Source: Cerrena zonata
Lineage: Eukaryota; Basidiomycota; Agaricomycetes; Polyporales; Cerrenaceae
Reading direction: 5' to 3'
NCBI GenBank assembly: GCA_038087015.1
Contig: JASBNA010000075.1
Coordinates: 124,001 to 188,000 of the forward strand
DNA: 64,000 nt
A program made the translations under genes and the position numbers. Position 1 is the first letter of the stretch. Each line of letters opens with the position of its first letter. Below are positions 47,781 through 55,558 of this stretch, piece after piece. Under the pieces are notes generated by a model. The model had not been told where the DNA came from. It did no database searches and was given only the letters and a program-made list of their open reading frames with translations.

Positions 47781-48491
47781 ATGTCATCGAGATTTTCTTC
47801 TAGATATCGTAGAAGACAAAGGGCTGAAGCGTCGATTCCTCGAGAAGATCCGTTATCTGAACAGCTTGATGAAATTGCCGAATTGGCATCCAGTTTACAC
47901 TCACCCGTAGCTGAACCTTTACCCGGTTCAGCTACTTCGTTGGAAGAGACTGAATTAGAAAGAGAGGAGACAAAGAATGCTAGTGTACAAGGGCTTATTG
48001 CAAGCACAGAAGAGATCAACCAAGAGCTGGGTGAAGAGGTCAGTGTTGGTATACCATACACTGACGAATTTCCAAGGGTTGAGACCCCCCAAGATGCTGT
48101 TATACCATTGTCTCCAACTGGTAATTGTAACATTTTCCGACGGATTTGGAACGGGCTCCGGTGTGCATTCCAAGAAGACGATTCGCCAGAGAGACAACCA
48201 TTATTACCAATACACAACGGAGAAACAAATGGTGGTGGAGCTTCAAGAGAAGGAACTTTTATTGAATTTATTTGGAATCATATGTTGACCGAATCAATGA
48301 GAGAATATTTAGGCAATCATCGTAATTTGATTTTGTTAATAGTTATTGTGATTTTAGCTGTTGTTACAATTATAGCTTATTTTACTGGTACATTAAGATA
48401 CTTGGTATTATACTTGCGAATGATTATATGTTGGATGGCTAACATATTTTACGAAAATGAATCTCCGTTCAAGTCGATATGTCGGATTTAA
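47781..48491 (+). CDS. Unrecognised protein with C-terminal membrane anchor
   Basis: 236 residues, first ATG. I do not recognise a family. The N-terminus is Arg-rich (SSRFSSRYRRRQRAE), then about 150 acidic, Ser/Pro-containing residues that look disordered. Near the C-terminus are a strong membrane helix (NLILLIVIVILAVVTIIAYF) and a second hydrophobic segment (LRYLVLYLRMIICWMANIFY), with a short tail. This suggests a membrane protein with a large N-terminal soluble part. It lies 220 bp after EST3 on the same strand and converges with RML2 78 bp downstream. Coding character is clear; function unknown. Confidence 0.72.
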   Translation: MSSRFSSRYRRRQRAEASIPREDPLSEQLDEIAELASSLHSPVAEPLPGSATSLEETELEREETKNASVQGLIASTEEINQELGEEVSVGIPYTDEFPRVETPQDAVIPLSPTGNCNIFRRIWNGLRCAFQEDDSPERQPLLPIHNGETNGGGASREGTFIEFIWNHMLTESMREYLGNHRNLILLIVIVILAVVTIIAYFTGTLRYLVLYLRMIICWMANIFYENESPFKSICRI

Positions 48492-48569
48492 TTTGTAATT
48501 TGATTAAATAGATATATGTACAAGAAAAGTTTATATATATATATATATAATGTTTGTGAAATAAAAAGA

Positions 48570-49718
48570 TTAATTATCAGTTCTTCTTGGTTTACCTCTA
48601 ACCAACATTTTGTTTGGATTTGCTTTAGTTCTAGTTTTAGAGAATTTCTTAAGACCCCACATTGATTGAGTAAATTTATTCGACTTGGATTTACCTCTAC
48701 CACCACCATGAGGATGATCATGAGCATTCATAGCCACCCCTCTTACTTGAGGTCTAAAACCTCTATGACGACTTCTACCAGCTTTACCCCAGGAGATAGC
48801 TGAATGTTCTCTATTAGACACGGTACCTAAGGTGGCATGACTTTCAAGATGAACATAACGTTGTTCACCAGAAGATAACTTGACGAGGGCTTTTCTTTGA
48901 TCAGGTAATTTAGCTAATAATCTACCAAAAGCACCGGCAGATCTAATAAATTGACCTTTCCCACCAGGACGAATACCTATATTATGTATAATAGAACCGG
49001 TTGGTAACATTTTCAAAGGTAAACAGTTTCCTCTTTTCATAATACGGGAGTTCAATAAAGCTTCATCTATTTCACCATTATTCAGTTGTTTCATTTCTTG
49101 AACAAAATCTTCTGGTAATCCACTTCTGAACGATTCAACCTCATCTCCAGCTCTTAACCCGTTTGCAGCCAAAATATACGACAAGTCTCCTGATTCCTCG
49201 TGTTTCAACAATGCGATATGTCCCGATCTATTTGGATCATATTCTATTCTAACGACTGTTTGAACCCCGGGTCTTAAACGATAAGAGTCCACAAATCTGG
49301 CTCTTTGTTTATGTCCACCACCTCTACCACGAACGGTGATCTTCCCCTGGTTGTTTCTACCGGCGGTTTTCTTCTTGGCTGCGGTCAATTCTCTCACTGG
49401 TTGTCCTTTATGTAAATGGGGATGAACTGGTTTCTTGAAATGTGTGGATCCTGGTTGTAAGTGTCCGTTAGCGTACGACTTTAGTTCGATGGATTGTAAA
49501 GTCAATTTTCTTTGTTTTCTATAAATCTCGTCCCTTTTTTCTAATTCAGTCAAGCTGTTTCCTTCTGATGATTCAAATGGTTGGTTTGGTACGATTGGTT
49601 CAGTTGATGCTGCTGCTGCTGCTGCTGCTGCACCAGCACTGCTCTGGTGACGTACTAAAACCGACCATGGCTGGGCCACCGCACGCAACCCCCTGATACC
49701 TCTGGTTATAGATATCAT
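48570..49718 (-). CDS. RML2: Mitochondrial large-subunit ribosomal protein uL2m (Rml2)
   Basis: 382 residues (Saccharomyces Rml2 has 393). An Arg-containing presequence (ITRGIRGLRAVAQPWSVLVR) is followed by an Ala tract made by a GCN repeat. The uL2 core shows GRNNQGKITVRGRGGGHKQR, VRIEYDPNRSGHIALLKHE, YILAANGLRAGDE, NIGIRPGGKGQFIRSAGAFG and the C-terminal signature VRGVAMNAHDHPHGGGRGK. uL2 shapes the peptidyl-transferase region; the HPHGG histidine is conserved. It is transcribed divergently from ATP5, so two mitochondrial genes share a 400-bp promoter region. Confidence 0.96.
   Translation of the reverse strand: MISITRGIRGLRAVAQPWSVLVRHQSSAGAAAAAAAASTEPIVPNQPFESSEGNSLTELEKRDEIYRKQRKLTLQSIELKSYANGHLQPGSTHFKKPVHPHLHKGQPVRELTAAKKKTAGRNNQGKITVRGRGGGHKQRARFVDSYRLRPGVQTVVRIEYDPNRSGHIALLKHEESGDLSYILAANGLRAGDEVESFRSGLPEDFVQEMKQLNNGEIDEALLNSRIMKRGNCLPLKMLPTGSIIHNIGIRPGGKGQFIRSAGAFGRLLAKLPDQRKALVKLSSGEQRYVHLESHATLGTVSNREHSAISWGKAGRSRHRGFRPQVRGVAMNAHDHPHGGGRGKSKSNKFTQSMWGLKKFSKTRTKANPNKMLVRGKPRRTDN
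49609..49632. repeat. GCT trinucleotide repeat encoding poly-Ala in Rml2
   Basis: Seven GCT units plus GCA on the plus strand; on the coding strand the codons read as an Ala run just after the presequence. Probably length-polymorphic. Confidence 0.85.
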
Positions 49719-50119
49719 CCTCTGGCAATCAGTCGTATGTTTAAATGAACTGAAAAATCAATTAAAAGTAAAAAAAAAAAATGTTACTGAAAAATTCAAC
49801 TCAGAAAATGGATTTCGCTGACATAAGCAGCACCTCCCCAAAAGGGTAATGTGCTCAGATATACTGCGGCCCGCGCGATACACCCGTGCATCCCCATACT
49901 TAAGCAGGGAAAGTCCCGCAGTAAAAACAGTCCCTAACATTAAAAGTGTTGTCCAGTAAAAATTGAGAAATGAAGGGAAAAAAAACTATGAGAATACGCT
50001 TTTACCATACAAAAAAGAGAATGGAAATGCGAATCAGTGCCGATTTTTTTTCAATTTCTAAATAAAAGTGAGTTTATATTATCATTCTTAGGTATTAATT
50101 CATTAATCAATTACAAAAG
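49719..50119. other. Divergent promoter, RML2 / ATP5
   Basis: About 400 bp shared by two mitochondrial genes. The RML2-proximal half is GC-richer (GCGGCCCGCGCG near 49865-49876) and contains a Rap1-like motif at 49880. The ATP5 side is T-rich. A 60-codon antisense frame here is not convincing. Confidence 0.55.
49880..49892 (+). promoter_or_regulatory. Rap1-like motif between RML2 and ATP5
   Basis: ACACCCGTGCATC differs from the ACACCCRYACAYM consensus at one position (G for A at position 9). About 160 bp from RML2 and 230 bp from ATP5. Confidence 0.35.
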
Positions 50120-50740
50120 ATGATGTCTGCTCGTGTATTCACCCGTTCCATGGCTTCAGCAGCCAAGTCAATTAAGCCACCAGTTCAATTATTTGGTATT
50201 GATGGTACTTATGCCAATGCTTTATACTCAGCATCCGTTCAAGATTCTTCAGTTGAAACCAGTTTCCAAGGTTTAACTAAGATTAATGAATTATTAAAGA
50301 CTGATGGTAAGGTTAATGAATTTTTAATCAATCCATCTTTAACTAAAGAAGATAGAACTATTGTCATTGATACTATTGCTTCTAAGTTGGGATTAGATAA
50401 AACTCTTGTTAATTTCTTACAAGTTTTATCAGAAAACAATAGATTGACTGAATTTGAAAGTATTTTTGAAAAATACTCTGTTTTAAATGATGCTGCTAAA
50501 GGTATTGTTAAAGCTAAAATTACTTCTGCTAAACCTTTGGATTCAAAAATCTTGAAAAAATTACAAACTTCCATTGGTAAATCTTCCTTCGTTGGCGAAG
50601 GTAAAACTTTAGAGCTTGCCAATGAAGTTAACCCAGATATCTTGGGTGGTTTAATTGTTGATGTTGGTGAAAAAACGGTTGATTTATCCATCTACTCTAA
50701 AGTTTCAAGATTAAACCAAACTTTAAACGAAGCTTTGTAA
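50120..50740 (+). CDS. ATP5: ATP synthase OSCP subunit (Atp5)
   Basis: 206 residues. A presequence (SARVFTRSMASAAKSIKPPV) precedes the OSCP/delta domain: LFGIDGTYANALYSASVQDS, the helical bundle with NEFLINPSLTKEDRTIVID and FLQVLSENNRLTEFESIFEK, then the C-terminal domain ending PDILGGLIVDVGEKTVDLSI + YSKVSRLNQTL. The GGL-V-VG-K--D-S signature is diagnostic. OSCP joins the peripheral stalk to the top of F1. ATG codons at 50120 and 50123 are adjacent; either may be used. Codon bias is high, as for other OXPHOS genes. Confidence 0.96.
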   Translation: MMSARVFTRSMASAAKSIKPPVQLFGIDGTYANALYSASVQDSSVETSFQGLTKINELLKTDGKVNEFLINPSLTKEDRTIVIDTIASKLGLDKTLVNFLQVLSENNRLTEFESIFEKYSVLNDAAKGIVKAKITSAKPLDSKILKKLQTSIGKSSFVGEGKTLELANEVNPDILGGLIVDVGEKTVDLSIYSKVSRLNQTLNEAL

Positions 50741-51096
50741 GCTTTTCAACTGATAAGATATTAAAAAAGCAAAAAACCAGAATTTCACTTTAGAGAATCG
50801 TGACGAAATTTATGTTCCTATCTTGATGTATCAAAGAATACGAAAACTATTCCAATTCAATTTTTTTTTTCACTCATATATACTTATCTCGATATTTGTC
50901 TAAATGTTTGATTGAAAGTATATAATTAAAATAAACAAGAATTACTTTATTAATTTGTAGAATTATCATTAGTTACAATATTGTGTAGAATAAAGTAGTG
51001 AATAATTGAACAAGAAAAAAAGGCGTGATATTCCAACAGCGCATCAATACTAAACGAACACTTCAATTCCTTCAACCCTGGTTCAGTGCTTTAAGG
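50741..51096. other. TED1 upstream region
   Basis: About 350 bp between ATP5 and TED1, AT-rich, with a T10 run near 50861. The TED1 frame is open upstream of its first ATG for 24 codons, but these contain no ATG. Confidence 0.5.
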
Positions 51097-52568
51097 ATGT
51101 CATATAAGAAACCATTGAATGTGTTCAAATGGTCAGTGACCGTTATCACCTTGATCCTCAATGTCTTTATATATTTTTATCCAGAAATTTTGAATAAACC
51201 TGACCAATGTAACTGGCATAAGTTCGAAGATGAACAACCATCAATTGATTTGATGAGTAATGTTGAAATTTTGAATAATGACTTGATCCCAGATTACCTA
51301 TTGGAAAAATTATTATTGAATTTCCCATCTTTACAATTGAATAAATCAGAACCTTTAAGTCCATACTATGAATCAAAAGTTAAAGATATTAATATGTTAT
51401 TATTTGGAGATCCTCAAATCAATGGTAATTGGAAACTGACCAAGTATATTAAAAGACTTGATAATTATGGTAATGATTATTACTTGGGTCACATATATAA
51501 TATCATGCAAAACAGATTGAAACCAAGTCATGTCGCTGTTATGGGTGATTTATTTTCATCTCAATGGATCTTTGACTCTGAATTTTATAATAGAACTTAT
51601 AGATTTGTTGAAAGATTATTCCCCCGTCCTTTAGATTATAAGAAAAATGTTATTGATACTTGGTCTAAACATGAAAATTATGATTGGCCTAATTTTATGG
51701 AGAATGAACATGCTATGGATCCAATCCACAGATTCAATTCAAGAGTTTATAATGATTTATATGATTGGTTTAATAAAGATGAAAAATTTCCAAATTTTGA
51801 AAATCCTTTATTCATTAATTTAACTGGTAATCATGATATTGGTTATAGTGGTGATGCTACTTGGCAACACATGGCAAGATTTCATCATTTATTTGGTCAA
51901 AATAATTACGTTATCAACTATAATAAAGGTACTCCAGAAGAATGGAGATTAGTTGTCCTTGATTCCTTGACCATGGAAGGTCCTGCTTTACAGCAAGAAT
52001 TTGTTGATTATACTTGGTCATTTATTGAAAATTTAGAAAAATATGAAAATCCAAATTTTAAAGGTTCAACCATCTTATTAACTCATATTCCTTTCTATAA
52101 AAAAGAAGGTTTATGTACTGATGGTCCTCAACACATTTATTATGTCAATAATACTAATGAGCCTTATAAAAATGGAAATTAAGAAGTCAAAATCACCTTA
52201 GTTACGAAACCAGTCAAAAAGTTTTAAACATAGTCTTCCCAAATGATGATAAAGAGGGAATCATTTTAACTGGTCATGATCATACTGGCTGTGATAATTG
52301 GTATAATTTTAATAACGATGTTTGGGAAGCATCCAAAACAAAAAATAATGATAATCGTCAATCAATAAGAGAAATTGTTGTTCAATCAATGATGGGTGAT
52401 TTCAATGGTCAAACCGGGATCTTAACTGGTCATTTTGACTACTTACAGAACAACTGGAAATTCGAATTCTCTTATTGTTCCTTCACCGTTCAGCATTGGT
52501 GGTGGGCAACTAAAGTGTTCAGCTTGGTCTCAATCTTATTACACTCAATCGCCTTTTTAGCTCGCTAG
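51097..52568 (+). CDS. TED1: ER metallophosphatase Ted1 (GPI-anchor remodelling), one frameshift
   Basis: About 490 residues after joining two frames (Saccharomyces Ted1 has 473). An N-terminal membrane anchor (FKWSVTVITLILNVFIYFY) is followed by a calcineurin-type phosphoesterase: FGDPQINGNW, VMGDLFSSQW, LTGNHDIGY, LLTHIPFYKKEG and, after the break, LTGHDHTGCDNWYN, so all metal-binding motifs are present only when both frames are joined. The C-terminus has a second hydrophobic helix (ATKVFSLVSILLHSIAFLA). One A missing from the A5 run at 52168-52172 explains the shift; adding it reads EPYKKWKLRSQNHLSYETSQ. Ted1 removes ethanolamine-phosphate from the GPI glycan to allow ER export with Emp24/Erv25. 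Confidence 0.9.
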
Positions 52569-52698
52569 CCTTTACCGTTAGTTTACTACAGTTAGTATTA
52601 TGAAAGTATCAAAAATCATATAGGTTATTTATTTTCGTTATTCTACGTAGAATTTTTTTTTTTTTTTTTTTTGCGGCATTAATCATAAATATTGCAAC

Positions 52699-53562
52699 CT
52701 ATGCTTCACCATCCTTACTTGCTTCTTGATCAACTTCTTCACCTTCCTCATGCTCTTCTTTTCTCAAATCCTTCTCATTGCTTTCAACTTCTTCAGGCTT
52801 TGCTTTTAAATCACCCACTTCTTCCTTCAACTCTTCACCGTTCACTGCTTCATCCTTGGCTTCGTCACCAGCAGCCTCAGCGTCTTCAGCTTTGAACTCC
52901 TGGTCGTCTTCTTGACCCAATTCTTCTTCTTGTTCTTCATTCTTATCGTCCAAAACTTCTTTAACTTCGTCATCGACTTCGGGTTCCCCATTTGCTTCTT
53001 CTAAACCATCGATATCAGAACCAATTTCACCAAAACTGGCTTCTGGACTGATACCCACCTTCTTAATAGCCAACTTACCATTCTTGAATACCCAATGTGA
53101 TCTGGTGACACCACTTTGAGGAGTCTTTTTAGCACCCAATAACCCAATAAACTCTCTTTTAGGGTCACTCAATAAAGAATACTGCAAATTCTGCTTAGTA
53201 ATAAACTTCTTCTGGGCTGATGGTGAATCTGCAGAGATCCCAACAACAGTAACATTCTTCAGAGCCAAACTTTCGTAAGAATCTCTGAATCCACAAGCTT
53301 GTCTAGTACAACCAGGGGTTGAAGCTTTTGGATAAGCAAATATAGCAAGATAAGTGGTTTTGGAAGCCAATTCACTCAATTGGACCTCCTCGTCGTCCTC
53401 ATTCTTCAACACCAAGTCAGGAATACTGTCCCCAACCTCCAATTGCTTTTCCAGCTTGGGCACCGATTGACCATCGGAAGCTTTGGCCTTTTTGGCAACT
53501 GGCTCGGTGCTCGATGGGGGAGATGGATTCTGTATTCTACTTGAACGACGTAATTCAACCAT
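52699..53562 (-). CDS. DOT5: Nuclear thiol peroxidase Dot5 with long acidic tail
   Basis: 287 residues from the ATG at 53562 (MVELRRSSRIQN); the open frame extends upstream without a better start. A basic N-terminus (KKAKA) fits nuclear location. The Bcp-type peroxiredoxin domain (about 38-180) has KASTPGCTRQACGFRDSYES with peroxidatic Cys85 and resolving Cys90, then LLSDPKREFIGLLGAKKTP and GVTRSHWVF, close to Saccharomyces Dot5 (215 residues), an alkyl-hydroperoxide reductase linked to telomeric silencing. The last ~100 residues are an Asp/Glu/Lys-rich, low-complexity tail absent from the Saccharomyces protein. Confidence 0.9.
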   Translation of the reverse strand: MVELRRSSRIQNPSPPSSTEPVAKKAKASDGQSVPKLEKQLEVGDSIPDLVLKNEDDEEVQLSELASKTTYLAIFAYPKASTPGCTRQACGFRDSYESLALKNVTVVGISADSPSAQKKFITKQNLQYSLLSDPKREFIGLLGAKKTPQSGVTRSHWVFKNGKLAIKKVGISPEASFGEIGSDIDGLEEANGEPEVDDEVKEVLDDKNEEQEEELGQEDDQEFKAEDAEAAGDEAKDEAVNGEELKEEVGDLKAKPEEVESNEKDLRKEEHEEGEEVDQEASKDGEA

Positions 53563-54164
53563 TATGGTACGTAAGAGAAATCTAAACTTCAAAGTCAATT
53601 GATTAAAGAAAAGGTATTGGCACGGCAAAATTTCAATTGAAATATGTGGAGTTGCAATGGCTTTATACTAAATGAAAGCGAAAAAAATCGAAGGATGCGG
53701 AAAGAATGCGAAAAAAGCACAATCAAGTAAGCTGACGAAATATTGCCCTTATGTTAGTAACCTTACTTGAAGAGCAATATCTATTTAGCAATATTGGGCA
53801 ATACTGAAGATTGAAGTGTCAGTGCCATGGAATTAGCCCTTGAGCTTGACTCGCCAGCTTATGCTGCCCAACTGACGGGTCAAGTCCCTTGCTCTGTGGT
53901 GATGCTTTTGACAGGATAGAACCCCGAAGAATTGCTTAGAATTGCAATTGGAGTCTTCTGGCACCTGCACTAACTCTGACTAAGAACATGCTTGGTAGGG
54001 GAACTAAGGCCAACGGGGCCAAACAGGAGGTGAGATTGGGGTCTGGTAATGGAACTAACCTCCTCTAGCCACCAGTACACCCAACACGAATGGCTGTGTG
54101 GACCATTGGTTGCTCTTTTGGCCGATACACCAGCTGCTAGATCTATCCTCTACTTCCCAAGAGC

Positions 54165-54206
54165 GTTGATACCTCTAAACCTTGTCTTGATACCTCTGGC
54201 TCTAGT
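54165..54206. repeat. Two 21-bp tandem units, 5' halves identical
   Basis: TTGATACCTCTAAACCTTGT + C followed directly by TTGATACCTCTGGCTCTAGT + C. The first eleven bases are identical; the rest has drifted. Confidence 0.7.
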
Positions 54207-54209
54207 CTT

Positions 54210-54222
54210 GCACCCGTACACC
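54210..54222. promoter_or_regulatory. Rap1-like motif in the DOT5 - ORF 54512 gap
   Basis: GCACCCGTACACC matches ACACCCGTACACC at 12 of 13 positions, about 290-300 bp upstream of the next gene's ATG. Confidence 0.35.
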
Positions 54223-54511
54223 AGCTAAACCAAGGGACCAACCATTAGCTTTATGTGAATGGGGAGGTAGGAGAAGACCGGCTACCACTATAGTTTTGGA
54301 GGTGGGAAGGCATTCTGGCTAAACTGAAGTCACTTAGGAGACGATTAAGCTAGGAAAGCTGTTTGAAAGGTGGGTATTGAGCCGTTGCAACCCAAATGTG
54401 ATACATCACCATGATTTACAGCCAAATTCCCATTAGCGTGATTTCAGATCGGTATAAATATTGATCAATTCTTCCCACACAGCCAGAATCAAAGCCTCCG
54501 AATCAAGTGTA

Positions 54512-55348
54512 ATGTCTAGCTCGCTCTCCTCTATGCTATCAACAACCGAGTTGTTAAACTGCTATACTTACTTGGCAGGAAACCGAGCTGATAGTTTGGC
54601 CATAATTGACTATGAATTAGAATCTCCCTTGGGATCACCTTTGGGATCCAGTACTCCATTCCCTCCAGCAGCCCACTGCGGGCTCAAGGCCAGCGTTGAC
54701 TCAAGAGAGTCATTGGATTTGGTGAACTCATTACTTCTGATGAGACACTACATCACCGACCAGAAAGTCAACAAAAGCATTCCCAGATCGATTGCAAATC
54801 CATTCGATGCAAACTGCCCAGCTCCATCAAAGTCGCTAATCGTACCAAAGGGAAGACCATTTTCCTATTCGTTGAATGCCCGGTTCTATATTCATTCTTC
54901 AATTAATGATTTATGCTGTCATCTCAAAAATAAACTGTCCTTCACCTATAAAGTTGAAAACTCCACTTATCACCACGAAATATCTAAAAATGTAGTTAGA
55001 AATCATAAAAATATCATCTTCAATCTACCAAAATCATCAAATATATATATGAAACTATGCGATGCATTCAAAATCAAAAAATTCCAATTCGTGAAAGTAG
55101 TCCGCGATGTGCACGGTAGGTTGATGAAGATCGAGTCGGTTTCTCCTCCGTCAGACCAACTAGTCAACTCGAATTGGATCAAATCAAATATTTGTTACCC
55201 GAGATATAAATCAAATATGAAAATGCATCTTGTCATTTCGGATTACTCCAATGAAGAATCAATCTATTTCAATGAAAGTTTCAAAGCAATTGACCTGGGA
55301 TTGTCCTCGAACTCGAATCGGATCGTGAAATTGGTCACTTCCTCCTGA
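54512..55348 (+). CDS. Unrecognised protein
   Basis: 278 residues from the first ATG (54512). No family recognised. The first ~110 residues are Ser/Pro/Leu-rich with a duplicated GSPLGSS-type phrase. The C-terminal half is better structured: FSYSLNARFYIHSSINDLC, then IIFNLPKSSNIYMKLCDAFK, KKFQFVKVVRDVHGRLMKIE and MKMHLVISDYSNEESIYF. The mix of beta-like and helical segments suggests one globular domain after a disordered leader. It precedes another unrecognised gene on the same strand by 210 bp. It may be lineage-specific. The long uninterrupted frame supports a real gene. Confidence 0.65.
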   Translation: MSSSLSSMLSTTELLNCYTYLAGNRADSLAIIDYELESPLGSPLGSSTPFPPAAHCGLKASVDSRESLDLVNSLLLMRHYITDQKVNKSIPRSIANPFDANCPAPSKSLIVPKGRPFSYSLNARFYIHSSINDLCCHLKNKLSFTYKVENSTYHHEISKNVVRNHKNIIFNLPKSSNIYMKLCDAFKIKKFQFVKVVRDVHGRLMKIESVSPPSDQLVNSNWIKSNICYPRYKSNMKMHLVISDYSNEESIYFNESFKAIDLGLSSNSNRIVKLVTSS

Positions 55349-55558
55349 TCTTGCGTTCAACCTCACGCTGTTTGTTAATTGTGTCTAGATTGTCTAGAGT
55401 ATTCATATCGTGATCTTCTTATTCGTATATTTTTGTTGTAATAATGCGGCTTTACCTCCATTTTCATTCAATTTACTTTTTTTTTTTTTTTCTTTTTGGC
55501 TTACTCCTTATTGTTGATCCTAGATTGTAAACCCTACCTTATCGTTGAGCTTTGTGCC

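Larger units (their letters stand above)
53563..54511. other. GC-richer gene-poor kilobase
   Basis: About 950 bp between DOT5 and the next gene. From 53750 to 54450 the base composition is visibly richer in G and C than other gaps. It contains a tandem 21-bp duplication (54165-54206), a Rap1-like motif (54210-54222), and GATACACCAGCT / GTACACCAGCT phrases (near 54123 and 54216). I see no coding frame over 35 codons with coding character and no known RNA signature. Confidence 0.55.

Noticed and set aside
47693..48217. 174-codon antisense frame across the membrane-protein gene
   Set aside because: Mirror of a better-supported gene on the plus strand (ATG start, membrane helices).
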